NCBI GenBank assembly: GCA_037501455.1
Contig: CM074858.1
Span: 20,758,501-20,822,500, forward strand
Direction of reading: 5' to 3'
DNA from: Lantana camara
Taxonomy: Eukaryota > Streptophyta > Magnoliopsida > Lamiales > Verbenaceae
DNA: 64,000 nucleotides
Of the stretch, positions 35,816 through 46,945 are shown in pieces. The position numbers were made by a program, and so were the translations under genes. The notes under the pieces are model-generated. The model was not told where the DNA came from and ran no database searches. It was given only the letters and a program-made list of their open reading frames with translations. Every line of letters starts with the position of its first letter. Positions within the stretch are counted from its first letter, which is position 1.

Positions 35816-36640
35816 GACATCCAAAGTAAACGAACAGTAGCAGCAGGCCCCTGTTTTTCTCCTTATTCACGCTGCAACAGCAGGGCAAGTATAAGCAACA
35901 ATACAACAGCAATCTGGAGTGAAGGAAGCAGCAAAAATGCACACACACAAGCATAAACACAGCAGTAATTCATACACAGCAGCTAAGGAGATGCAAATGA
36001 AGGATTTCAAATCATTTCTTCAAGCTTTCGATCCAAAAAAAAAAGGTGGAGCCTCATACACTTAAAACACCTTGAATTTAAGCTCATATACACACAATAG
36101 CACCAAGGGGAAACACATATCATGCCTCAATTCACACAAAATCGAACAGCAGCCATGGAATCAAGAATTGAAGCTAAAACTTAACTATTCACATATAAAT
36201 TCATTGCATGCTCAAACCTCGATGAAAATTAACAAACCAACACTTAACAGAAATAGAAGAAGATGGAGAATTAAATCATAGACTTACCTTTCGAATTTGA
36301 GGCGAATCGGAGAAGTATTGAGCTTGAAATTGCAAAATGAATAGTACAGAAAATCCCTTTCTCTTTCTCTCTCGGTTCAGTAGCTTCTCTCACCTGCTCC
36401 CTTGCTGAGTTCGAAATGAGGGTTAAGGAATGAGATATAGGGCTTAACTAGGATTAAGTGAGCTCAATAATCAACCTATTTGGTTAAAGAATGAGAGTGA
36501 TATGGCCAAAATACTCCAAGGTGGCGAATCTACCCGAGCTACTCGGTTCGGACAAATTTCAAAGGCTCAAACGGGCTTAGAAAAATACAAGAATAGGTTC
36601 TTTAGCTCTATATCTTTGTTATGAGTTTAGTGCCACTTCC

Positions 36641-36702
36641 GAAATTCGAATCCGAATTCCCGTTCTCAAGTTATGGCCTCCGGAACACAAGGTGCGCTAA
36701 AA
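36641..36702 (-). promoter_or_regulatory. Conserved U3 module (inverted)
   Basis: GAAATTCGAATCCGAATTCC, then CGTTCTCAAGTTATGG and CGGAACACAAGGTGCGCTAA. It is about 361 bases from the LTR start. Confidence 0.5.
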
Positions 36703-37063
36703 CTCCGTTAGACCCTCGAGTCCCCAAAATAAAATATGGTGTGTTACCATATCAAACAATTCCAAAAAATTAAAACGAGCACATAAACGAATTCATAACA
36801 CGTATAATTCATGCATATCAAATTTTCACGAAGTTTCGAAACAAATTGGAACTCAAACGGATTAAAAAACAAGTTCAAAAGCTTAAAAACGTTTAAATAT
36901 ACAATTATATATTTTAACAAATAATTCAATTAATTTAAAATAATTCAAGAATAACAAATAAACATTAAAATAAACATACAATTACATAAATAAATAATTT
37001 AAATGCACATTTAGCTCTCTCGTAAGTGCGTACCTGTACGGCCGAAAAAACCAGGGTGTCACA

Positions 37064-37117
37064 ATAGTTGTTGGGATCTATTCCATTAATCCATATCATA
37101 TCATATCATGAACCTTG
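37064..37117 (-). repeat. Junction within the old inverted LTR
   Basis: ATAGTTGTTGGGA continues the pre-insertion sequence of part 31056-33299. From about 37072 the sequence (CTATTCCATTAATCCATATC) instead matches a point about 640 bases further into the LTR. The stretch then ends in the CCTTG duplication of the next solo LTR. The jump implies an internal duplication. Confidence 0.6.
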
Positions 37118-39074
37118 TGTTGGAAAAAACGAATCAGAAAGCAGCGGAATTTAAAAAAATTTCCCAACAAAAGGATCTTGGACTCGCAATCGTGTAACCA
37201 AATTCGTAGAGATAGAAAACTTACTTTTCTTTTATTCTTTCTTGAAGCGTTTCAAGCCACCCAAGAACGCTCTTCTCGCGGCTTGATCCCCTCTCCTTGG
37301 TAAAGCTCGAATCTTCAAACTTCTAACTTGAAGCTCTCTAGAGATAGTCCACCAACTTGATCACAATCTAACTAGTAAGGATGCTAGTTCACTAGTTAGT
37401 GTTTAGGCTTAACCTAGGGTTTCGTTTATCTTGGAGAAAGGATGGTGTTCAACACATGAACCAAAAGAATTGCCAATTACCCTCTAAGGGGAACATGAGC
37501 TCCCCTATATATAGGAAAAGGGGAGGGGCGGTCGAACCCATCCCTTGTTGGGCAAGGATTTGGTCCCTCTCTCTCCTGTTACTTGCTCATCAAGTAATTT
37601 CCAACTTTGACTTTGAATTCTAATTCAAATCAACTTTTAAGAGAGCTAAAAATATCCAAACTATTTTTGGATAATTTTTATACTTTATTTATTTAAAATA
37701 AATAACTTATTTATATCTAATTAATTAATTCATAATTAATTAACTAGATTATTTTCTCCAAAATTAGACTTTCTTTTTAATTCAAAATTAAACCAAAGTC
37801 TATTAAATAATTAACACATTTAATTATTTAATATATATATATATAATATATATGTTCACACGTGTGGGACACGTGTCACAAGGACACGTGTCACTCACGT
37901 GAGCCACACGTGTGGTTTCACACGTGTGGAACCCTCTTGGCCCGATTAACTCGTTTAATCATTTTCAAGCCTCAACTCATGTAACCAAGTTGTTGTGTGT
38001 GACCCTCTAGGTTCTCAATTCAATTAGCAGTGACCCTAATTAATTAATTCACTAATTAATTAATCAGTCCACAGATTAAACGACCATAGTCTAGCAACAG
38101 GTGTTTAACCCCTAGCTGAATTGGAATGTTCGGATTCGACAGAACCTTTAAGTCATTGATTCATGTGAGATACAATCCTCCTACTTACTATCTCTCAACC
38201 AAGATCTAGGGCAAGGGAATAATCAGAACCCTAATAAGCCGGTCTTAAAGCTAAGTGCATTTCATATCCATTTGATCTCAATCCAAGAAACCCTTTTCTT
38301 GATGTCATGATCTACTGCCTTGGCCAAGGACTCCATATGGCATATGAATGACTTACACAATAAGAGATCACCTTGCAAATGCAAGTGTAGGTCCTTTCTT
38401 GATTCTCATTCACTTTCATGAATCACTTGTGCAACCCCAGCATAAGCCTTGAATCAGTTGTCTAAGGCGACACCCTTTAAAGCTTATACCTAAGACTACA
38501 TAGTTAACTCATAAAGTGACAAGGAACCTAAAGTCTAAGGATCAATTAATCACATCAATGACTCGTGAGATATTTCCTAATCTGGAAGTTTCCATTTCCT
38601 AAAATAGAAACTTCCTTTCCCATTTAGGAATGTTCTCACACGGGGCACCTCAGTGAACTTACTTATTGAAGTAAGCACCCTCATGTATCACGCACGTATC
38701 AACTATACACTTTGCACCTCCATGAAACAAGGTGGTCCTTCTTAAGGGAGTGATCCCACAAGCAAGCCTTAGAGGAGTCAGGTTGACACTCCCACTATCT
38801 GTAGGACTCATCGGCTTGGAGCATTTTACTAATCATGACTTATGTGATATGGGGCTCGTTTCATGAACCATTTCACCTAAATGGTAGAGCCCTAAAGTCA
38901 TCAGGATTAGGGGAGTTCTCATACATGCACAGCTAAAGTAAACGCATACCAAACAAGAGCATATAAAGAAGTGTTGCCTCAATTCGTTATTTCATTCAAA
39001 GATTGTCTGTGATTACAATAAGGAAAAGCACAAAGCGGATATACAATCGGCTTTCTAGGGCACTATTCCTAACA
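37118..39074 (-). repeat. Inverted solo LTR of the TGTTAGG family (1,957 bp), TSD CCTTG
   Basis: On the minus strand it starts TGTTAGGAATAGTGCCC and ends TTTTTTCCAACA. CCTTG flanks it at 37113-37117 and 39075-39079. It aligns end to end with 2336-4201. It has no internal sequence, so it is a solo LTR inside the old inverted element. Confidence 0.93.
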
Positions 39075-40660
39075 CCTTGGGCATATCACATGTAACAATT
39101 AAATTCAATACCAACATGTAACAAGTCGTGACATAATTAATTGTAAATCACTATTCCATTAGATATCATGCATAAACATAATTCAAATTCCATAATCATG
39201 CATCAATTCTCATAATATAACAACCATATCACATGATCATAGCATATAGTAGAGCATTTCATAACATATTAAAGCATATATTAAACAATTAAAACATATG
39301 CACAACTATTCAAACATATCATAAAAACTATAACATAATTGCACAAAATAAAATCCTATATGGCTTAGGGAAGACCCTAAGACCCAACCTAAACATAATA
39401 TAAACATACCATAACATAAAAACATAAATTAAACTAAACTATAACATAAAACCATAGCATAAAATAAATAAAACAACTAACCTAGGGGGAGGGGAGGCTC
39501 ACGGCCAAGGGAAGAAAGGAGGGAGAGAGGAATGCTTGTTAACACAAGACTTTGAGCAAGGATTCAAATGGCATGAGGGGGTATTTATAGCTGTTGGGAA
39601 GCCCCTCACATTAGAAATAAACTTGAGGTAAGGGTATGAGAGCAAAACTTGATATCTTCTCTTGGAAGCTTCATCATTCATGGAACAAAAATAGGGGCTG
39701 CTGAGGGTATTTCGGTAATTTCTCTGACAAGACTCGAGAGTAAGTGGCTGGAAGTTTTCTCATTCCGTTGGTACAAAAATTAGCTTCGAAACGCATATTT
39801 ATACGTCGAAATCGGATTTACCGTTTAAAAGATACATTCATTTTAGTGAATAAAAGTTTTGAGCTCGAAATTCAACACGAGTGAAAAATGACTTTCGAGA
39901 ATGATTTTCAAGTCCGGAATGTTTGCAAAATTCAAGAAATAAATCGAGAAGCGTTTTGAGTCCAATATCGACTATAAAACATTTTACCTATAAAAAGTTG
40001 AAAACGTAGAATGAATAGTGAATTCTTACGTACAAACGTACGCTTCAAAATTTCAAGCTAGGGTTTGAATCAAGGGCTGAAACACATCTCTAAAATCTTG
40101 AAATAGCTCGAGTAATGCATATCCAGAGAGAAAACATTTTCCGAATGAAAACCGTTCGTAGAAGGAATAGTGAACTAGGGTTTTCGTAAACATTTTCAAT
40201 AAAACCAAGTTCAAAATAGATTTCCAAGTCAAGAATGATTCAAAAGACTCGTCTCAACTCAAGGATCGATTTGACTATAAACTTGGGTAGGAAAAGATAT
40301 CAGAATCAAGAGCTCATTTCTAGATGAATAGTAAGTTTGGTCGGTAAGTTCCAAAAATGCCCTTATGGTTCAAGAAAGATTCTTTGAGCTTGGGAAACAA
40401 GTTCAAATGATTGGGAAACATGTGTGGTGAACCTCTAGGGTTCGAGTAGCAATATGAACAAGGTAAGCTCGGGTTATGAATAGTAAATTGTATCAAAGGT
40501 CAAGAATTCCCCCTTAAAACATGTCAGATCATATACGAGCACAAAGTTCATGTAAGAATGCATTGCATGAAGGTTTAAAAAGTTGGATCACGGTCTATAA
40601 ACGCTTTACCAATGCCCTTAGCTTACCACTTTCATCCAGGCCCTGTTTTGGGCTGTTACA
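39075..40660 (-). repeat. Old inverted LTR of the 54036 family, upstream part
   Basis: On the minus strand it starts TGTAACAGCCCAAAACAGGG at 40660 and follows the first about 1.7 kb of the 54036 LTR. It includes the TATA region (plus-strand TATTTATAG at about 39581) and the CT-rich leader start. It repeats roughly 640 bases also present at 32650-33299, so this LTR carries an internal tandem duplication. Confidence 0.85.
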
Positions 40661-41849
40661 GTATGTGTCGATCTTCTAAGTCACAAACATCCCTCTATCA
40701 ACCCTTATGTCACCAAGTGTCCCTCTACCACTGCATCCCCAAATTCGAACCTCCCATTCCGGATCCTAATCCTTGAACCATAGCCCTATTTAAGAAGGTC
40801 ACACATCTTGAATTCTCTATATTCTTCCCCGGTGTATCCTTCCTATCTTCCATGCTTAAGAAAGAACTTGCAATGGAACGTTGCTATCGTAGAACTTGGC
40901 CGTGGTTTGATATTATCTTCATATCCTATAAGTCCTAACTCATTTCAAGGATAAATGCATGCGATTAGTGCATGCTAATGTCACGTATTCAACATGAAAG
41001 GCATGGATCCAATGTAAGAATGCAACAAGTAATTCAACAAGATTCAAAAGGAAGGCAGTTTCATGCTCAAGATCTCAGAATCAAGAGCTCATTTCCAGAT
41101 GAATAGTAACTTTGGTCGGTAAGTTCCAAAAATACCCTTATGGTTCAAGAAAGACTCTCTGAGCTTGGGAAACAAGTTCAAATGATTGGGAAACATGTGT
41201 GGTGAACCTCTAGGGTTCGAGTAGTAATATGAACAAGGTAGGCTCGGGTTATGAATAGTAAACTGTATCAAAGGTCAAGAATTCCTCTTTAAAACATGTC
41301 AGATCATATATGAGCACAAAGTTCATGTAAGAATGCATTGCATGAAGGTTTAAAAAGTTGGATCACGGTCTATAAACGCTTTACCAATGCCCTTAGCTTA
41401 CCACTTTCATCCAGGCCCTGTTTTGGGCTGTTACAGTATGTATCGATCTTCTAAGTCACAAACATCCCTCTATCAACCCTTATTTCACCAAGTGTCCCTC
41501 TACCACTGTATCCCCAAATTCGAACCTCCCATTCCGGATCCTAATCCTTGAACCATAGCCCCATTTAAGAAGGCCACACATCTTGAATTCTCTATATTCT
41601 TCCCCGGTGTATCCTTCCTATCTTCCATGCCTAAGAAAGAACTTGCAATAGATCGTTGCTATCGTAGAACTTGGTCGTGGTTTGATATTATCTTCATATC
41701 TTATAAGTCCTAACTCATTTCAAGGATATATGTATGCGATTAGTGCATGCTAATGTCACGTATTCAACATGAAAGGCATGGATCCAATGTAAGAATGCAA
41801 CAAGTAATTCAACAAGATTCAAAAGGAAGGCAGTTTCATGCTCAAGATC
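40300..41849. repeat. 775-bp tandem direct duplication
   Basis: 40300-41074 and 41075-41849 match at a constant offset of 775 bases with scattered substitutions and no indel seen. Each unit holds the last about 361 bases of the inverted LTR (to TGTTACA at 40660 and 41435) plus about 414 bases of the neighbouring LTR. The duplication therefore happened after insertion. The substitutions, mostly transitions, show it is not very recent. Confidence 0.92.
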
Positions 41850-42657
41850 GATGTAACACACACATTGTCACGTAGTTCCTAACCCGTACGACCTAGACTG
41901 ACTCGATCATGACATATTCTCAAATATGCAATAAGGAAGCTTGAAGGAGCAACATATTTCAATCTTGAAGCAAGAGAATCAAAGCACAAGACATATTCTC
42001 ACATTTTCACATATTGGCACTATTCATCTTCTTCATTGTAGGCATGAAAAAAGCAAGAAAAATGAGATTCAATCGGAGAGAAATGAAGCACTCGAAGAGA
42101 GGAATTCAAATCCTATCTTGGTTCGTCGATCGGGCGAGAATCGGTGAAGATCTTGAGCTCAAAGGACAAGGGTTAAGCTTGGGTTCTTTCTTCTTTTCTC
42201 CTTGGGTTTCAACGTGAATGAGAGAGAGGAGAAAGAGAGCTGATTTTCAACTCTTTTTAGGGGAAAAAATGGGTAGGGTCAAAAGATCCAATCCATTCGG
42301 ATTGGGTTTTAAATGATAGGGCAATCAAACGATTTTAGAAAAATATAAGGTTAATTCCTTCGGCTTCGAATCATCGAAACGAACCCAATGGCAAAGTCAA
42401 AATTCAAATTCGAATTCCCGAGCTCAAGATAGCCACAAAAGGCCCAAAATACCCTAATTACAGTTACGTCCCTATCTTCCAAATTTTGAACAATTGAGTC
42501 CAAACACATTTAATTAAATTTTAAACCACACACACAATTTGAAATTAAATACACGTTAACATGTAAGGCATACGGCATTACATAAAAAGCACGAATATAC
42601 CGAATTAAACTCTCTCGTGACGCCGTACCTGGATTACAGAAGAGACGGGGCATCACA
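40661..42657 (-). repeat. Inverted chromovirus-type LTR, upstream part
   Basis: On the minus strand it starts TGTGATGCCCCGTC at 42657 with CCAGGTACGGCG soon after, and a weak U3 module at 42401-42440. It runs into the tandem duplication and stops at the old inverted LTR (40660/41435). The remainder is not found. It is itself inserted into a TGTTAGG-family LTR, whose last 111 bases follow. Confidence 0.7.
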
Positions 42658-42768
42658 CTAAGTAAGTTCTTGATCCCTATGAATTTGGAAATAAGAATTG
42701 CAAGATTCGATTCTATCTTATTGGGAAATTTTTAATTTTCGTTGCATTTCTGATTCGTTTTTCCTAAC
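42658..42768 (+). repeat. 3' end fragment of a TGTTAGG-family LTR
   Basis: This matches the last 111 bases of 2336-4201 (AAGTTCTTGATCCCTATGAA, then TTGCAAGATTCGATTC) and ends CCTAACA. It abuts Tat gag coding sequence, so this LTR had inserted into gag. Confidence 0.8.
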
Positions 42769-43211
42769 ACGGAGACCCGTCCGACCATATCAATGAATTC
42801 GAACATGCCGCAATGTTGTACAAATTGTCAGAAGCCATCAAATGTCGGGTTTTCTTAACAACACTAAGAGGACCCGCTCGGAAGTGGTTCTTACACCTTC
42901 CGCCCAATACCATCAGGAACTTCGAGGATTTTAGTCGACTCTTCGAGAGCCAGTTCGCGAGTTTCTTGCAGTACAAAATGACTTCGCTAAGTTTGTTTAC
43001 CATTAAACAGAGGATGGGAGAATCATTGCGAGCATACATACAGAGATTTAGCAAGGAGGCCCTGGAAGTACCGTCCACGTCTGCTAAAGTGAAGGCAAGT
43101 GCATTCACGCAAGGTTTACAGGGAGGGGATTTCTTCCAGTCATTGGCCTTGGCTCCCGCACAAGACTTCGATGATCTCCTGCGAAGGGCCGGGAAATATA
43201 TTAATCTAGAG
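42769..43211 (+). pseudogene. Tat-lineage gag, N-terminal half
   Basis: The frame begins GDPSDHINEFEHAAMLYKL and continues AIKCRVFLTTLRGPARKWF, LPPNTIRNFEDFSRLFESQF, MTSLSLFTIKQRMGESLRAY and AGKYINLE. This is the retrotransposon Gag core of the Tat/Ogre lineage. It lacks the start, which lies beyond an inserted LTR, and it is cut after KYINLE by the insertion at 43212. No internal stops occur in this half. Confidence 0.88.
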
Positions 43212-43570
43212 TAGGGATGGCAACGAGTCGACCCGAGCCTTGGCCTTTTTCCTGGCTCGACTCGACTCGACTCGAGGCTCGTCCATATAATATTATTTTT
43301 GATTAAAAAAATTAGCTTTTTTAATAATTTAATATATTTTTATATATAATAATATATATTAAATGAATATATATAATAAATATATTTTTTTTTTATTCAT
43401 TTTGTATAAAATTTAGGGTTAAACTTTTTTTGCACCCCAACGTTTGGGGTGTTTTGCACTTTAGTACCCAACCTATAAAATTTTACACTTTAGTACCTAA
43501 CCTTTGAATTTTGTTGCACTTAAGTGCCCCCGACTAAGACCAATAAGCAAATAACATGTCGGCAAAAAGA
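43212..43570. mobile_element. Insertion within Tat gag, possible hAT-type MITE or composite
   Basis: The left end TAGGGATGGCAACGAGTCG followed by GACTCGACTCGACTCGAGG resembles the start of plant hAT-type short elements. A poly-AT stretch follows, then TTGCACCCCAACGTTTGGGG and GCACTTTAGTACC repeats of another dispersed type. I cannot match terminal inverted repeats or a target duplication, so it may be two nested fragments. It separates two halves of one gag frame. Confidence 0.4.
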
Positions 43571-44569
43571 CAGTTGTGGAAGAAGTAGCAAGGAAGGCGA
43601 CTGCTCCTAGTTCGACACAATCCCTCGCTCAGCTGAGAAGAAAGGGGTTGCCCCCTCGGAGGTTCGCGAGGTATGAGTGCTACGCTGAATTAAAAAGAAC
43701 TTACGAAGAAGTGCTAAAGCACATTAGACATGTGAACGGATTTCAGTGGCCAAGGACCAGATCGATAGCACCGCAGAGACCCCGATCAGATTAGTTCTAT
43801 GAGTATCATAATGATTATGGGCATCAGACCTCAAGGTGCGGGCACCTCAAAGATGAGATCGAACGCCTAGCTTAGGAAGGAAAAATACCTGAAGTGCTAA
43901 AAGAAAAAATGCTCGCAACAAAGGAGAACAAGTATGCGCGAGCGCCGAAAAGGAGGGTGGAGAACAAACAAGCAGCTCCCGAACAACCACTGAAAGGGGT
44001 CTTCCAAATGATAGTAGGAGGACCTACTGATGGCGATTATCAAAGAGTTCGAAAAAGACACGCCCGATCAACAGAGGCAGACGAGGTCCTGAAGGTTTTT
44101 ACATGCACTAGCCTATCCATATCATTTGGATACAAAGACTTGGAAGGTGTACAACTTCCCTATAACGATGCTTTGGTAATAACACCGGTAATTGCGCATC
44201 ACCAAGTGTCAAGAGTGTTTTTGGATGAGGGAAGTTCGGTGGATATTATTTTCCTGAGCGTATTCCAGCAAACGGATCTAGGAATAATAGAAATGGAGGA
44301 AGTAAACACGTCCTTATATGGGTTCGGCAGGGAGATGGTCAAGCCCCTAGGGTAGGTAATGTTTCCCATGACATTAGGGAAAGGTAATTTGTCAAAAACA
44401 AGGCATATTCGATTTCTAGTTGTGGAAGTTGGCTTAGCATATAACGTACTATTGGGAAAACCCACACTCGGAATTTTTGAAGCAATAGCATCTCATTATC
44501 ATTTAAAGCTAAAGTACCCGGTAGGAACGGAAGTTAGCGAAGTCAAAGGCGATCAGACCGCGGCCAGAA
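43571..44569 (+). pseudogene. Tat-lineage gag C-terminus and aspartic protease
   Basis: One frame runs throughout, interrupted by three TAG codons (43792, 43873, 44353). Gag continues (EEVARKATAPSS, then YEYHNDYGHQTSRCGHLKDE, the Tat zinc-finger-like motif). Basic linkers lead to the protease: LPYNDALVITPVIAHHQVSR, VFLDEGSSVDIIF and VGLAYNVLLGKPTLGIFEAI. The active site reads DEGSS rather than the usual D-T/S-GSS type. The frame ends at the LTR fragment at 44570. RT and integrase are absent. Confidence 0.88.
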
Positions 44570-45152
44570 GGTAACGCCCCATACCATCAGTTATTTAGGT
44601 ACGCATGCTATACATGAGAGTTTGAGAGTTAGGAGCTTTCTTTTCCTTTGTATGTGCCTTAATTTCAATTTCAATTATATGACTTATATGATTTTATTGG
44701 CTACGCTATTTCAATTCGATTATGATATGCTTACTTGCTAATTAAATGTTTTATTTCAATTATGCACTTATTTGAAATTATATGTAATCCTTGGACTCAA
44801 TCGAACTTTAGATTTAAACCCAATTGCCAACTTATCAAACCTTGGGGCCCTAATTGAAGCACTTAAATTCTTGGAGAACCAAAGTTCAAATTCCTCTCAC
44901 TGTCTCCCTCTATTACACGATTTAACCCCCCCCCCCCTAACCCCATTCTTCTTTTTTCATTTTCTCCTAGCAAACAAGGGTTCCCAACTTCTTCTCCCTT
45001 CACCATTTGATCGATCCATCAAGCAAGCAAGGAGGCAAGGAGATTTCTTCCATTATGTACATTTATGAATGAATTGAATGTAGGAGCTAGGGTTGTGTGA
45101 TTCTTGCATAATAACTTGAATCTTTATGTGTATATCCTTGAATATGTGATAA
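44570..45152 (+). repeat. LTR 5' fragment
   Basis: The fragment starts GGTAACGCCCC, a probable TGTAACGCCCC start with the T changed. ATTTAGGTACGC and a CAAGCAAGCAAGGAGGCAAGG leader-like stretch follow, similar to 17330 in the 16830 family. A run of ten C residues lies near 44929. It is cut at 45152 by the next, inverted LTR. Confidence 0.6.
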
Positions 45153-46282
45153 TGTGATGCCCGAGCGTGGGTCCCCACATCCCCTGCACTAAGACCAAAC
45201 TCATATACGAACATAGTCCGCATACAAGTCCAATCCTAGTGAACGGAGACACGACACGGACCCTGGCTAGCCGGGACTAACGCTGTACCAACAAATTCAA
45301 CTTCTAACCATAATAAACAAGCAAATACCGAGAGTCGCGGAAGCATAGATATTAAGTCTAGCAAAATAATAAATCTATCCCGACTTATGTACAAACAGTC
45401 ATAAAGTCCGAGTATACAGCCCAACCGGCCTCCAAGATACAAGGCAAAAGTATATAATCAAGTGTGGGGTACAAGAGAAGCAAGTGACTCAAGCTAGACA
45501 CGAAAATACACTAAAAGCAATGCAATCTCCCGCCTAGCTACGCCAACAACGAGCACTTGAGCGATCAAAAGGGGAGGGATCAACCTCTACAAGACTGAGT
45601 GAATAGCATAATAATATATAGAAAGCGGTAAAGTTATGCAACCATAATTCCATATAAAGTTTTAGAAGGAAAGTAAACCAGGAAAACAAGTTAAGAATCA
45701 TTATATGGAATTAAAGCATCAATATTTACTCAAATCACGTGAACAAGTGGCTCGGCGAGTGAGCAGTCTCCAACCTTATGCCTTTCGTGTATAAGTCAAG
45801 ATCTTATTAGGTTTTCATATAAGAATTAGGGTTATCACTTATTACATTGAGTATTCATTTCAAGTGCACAATTACTCCCTTTTCCTTCGGGGTGCAATGG
45901 TCCGGGTAGCTAGCCCTCCATCCGCGACAAAAGTAGTGGACAGTGGGTACATGACTCCCAAGGTCCGGAATCCCATCAATCCGCCAAACCTCCTGACGGA
46001 CCTTCGGGGATGCTCCAAAAAGGTGGGACTTGTGCAATGGATGGCCGTCAGCCCATGCTTTCCCGGTTCTCTCACTACACAAGCCCCTGGGCCCCAATAA
46101 CGGTAACAATAGTCTCGCCAAAACACGTCAAGATCAAGATAATTTTCAAGTCACAAGTGATTTAGAAACAAAATCATCTTTTGAAAAACAAGATATATAT
46201 ATATATATATATAGGGTTTTGGGCTAAATCATCACATAAAAGGGTCGTAGGGTTTTGTATATTAGTCCTAACTTTTCCTTAC

Positions 46283-46356
46283 CTGAACAAGACAAAAGAA
46301 GGACAACCGGACTCCCGAACCCTACAAAACTGGCACGCCAACACCCTGAAAAAACT
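46283..46356 (-). other. Putative LTR mini-exon (74 nt)
   Basis: On the minus strand TTGTTTTCTTGTCTAG precedes AGTTTTTTCAGGGTGTTGG; the end is TTGTTCAG|GTAAGG. It has the same length as its relative at 18510-18583. Confidence 0.55.
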
Positions 46357-46712
46357 CTAGACAAGAAAACAAGACACTTGTGAAACACGACTTAATATGA
46401 ACCAAATACGATGCACGGAAAATGAAGTAGATGATATGAGGTGCAATTAAAGTTATATTATGTCAAGAACAAGTTCACTTGTACGAATAATGTTTCACAG
46501 ATACGTATAATAAGATTTCAATCATAATAAAATCATGCAAATTGAATCAAGTATCGAGAAAGCAATGAAGGAAAGGAGGCATAAAATGAGATAAGGATTA
46601 CCATATAATCGAACAATTATATCACATGTTAATCACGTAAACAAAGCTCGGATAAAATGTAAACGAAACAAAGCTAGTTACATAAAACACCCAAAACTGC
46701 ACAAGATAACGT

Positions 46713-46945
46713 GGGGAGTAACGGGCGTTACCCCCCTCAAGAAGAAAAGAAGTAACGGCCGTCAACGGAGGCAGGCGATCTTCTCTTGGAAAAGGATGGG
46801 GTAACGGGCGTTGTCCCCCTCCAGTAAAAAATTGGGTAACGGGCGTTACCAAAGGCAGGCGCCCAAATCTTCGAAAAGGATGGAGGCAACGGGCGTTACC
46901 TCCCTTCAGTGCAAAATAGGGTAACGGGCATTACCCCTGGCAGAA
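46713..46945 (-). repeat. Palindrome block GGTAACG-GG-CGTTACC
   Basis: On the plus strand, GGGAGTAACGGGCGTTACCC, GTAACGGCCGTCAAC, GGGTAACGGGCGTTGTCCCC, GGGTAACGGGCGTTACC, GAGGCAACGGGCGTTACCTC and GGGTAACGGGCATTACCC. It is the inverted counterpart of the block at 17837. One pair keeps pairing only partly, showing decay. Confidence 0.88.

Larger units (their letters stand above)
33300..37063 (-). repeat. Inverted solo LTR (3,764 bp), TSD ATAGT
   Basis: On the minus strand it starts TGTGACACCCTGG at 37063 and ends GGGGTTCTACA at 33300. ATAGT flanks both sides (33295-33299, 37064-37068). It contains the U3 module (36641-36702), a leader donor GAAAG|GTAAGTC (36287), a palindrome block, a mini-exon and a CAGTC...GACTG hairpin (33829-33846). 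Two long (TA)n tracts lie at 35142-35178 and 35530-35569. No internal domain remains. Confidence 0.92.
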
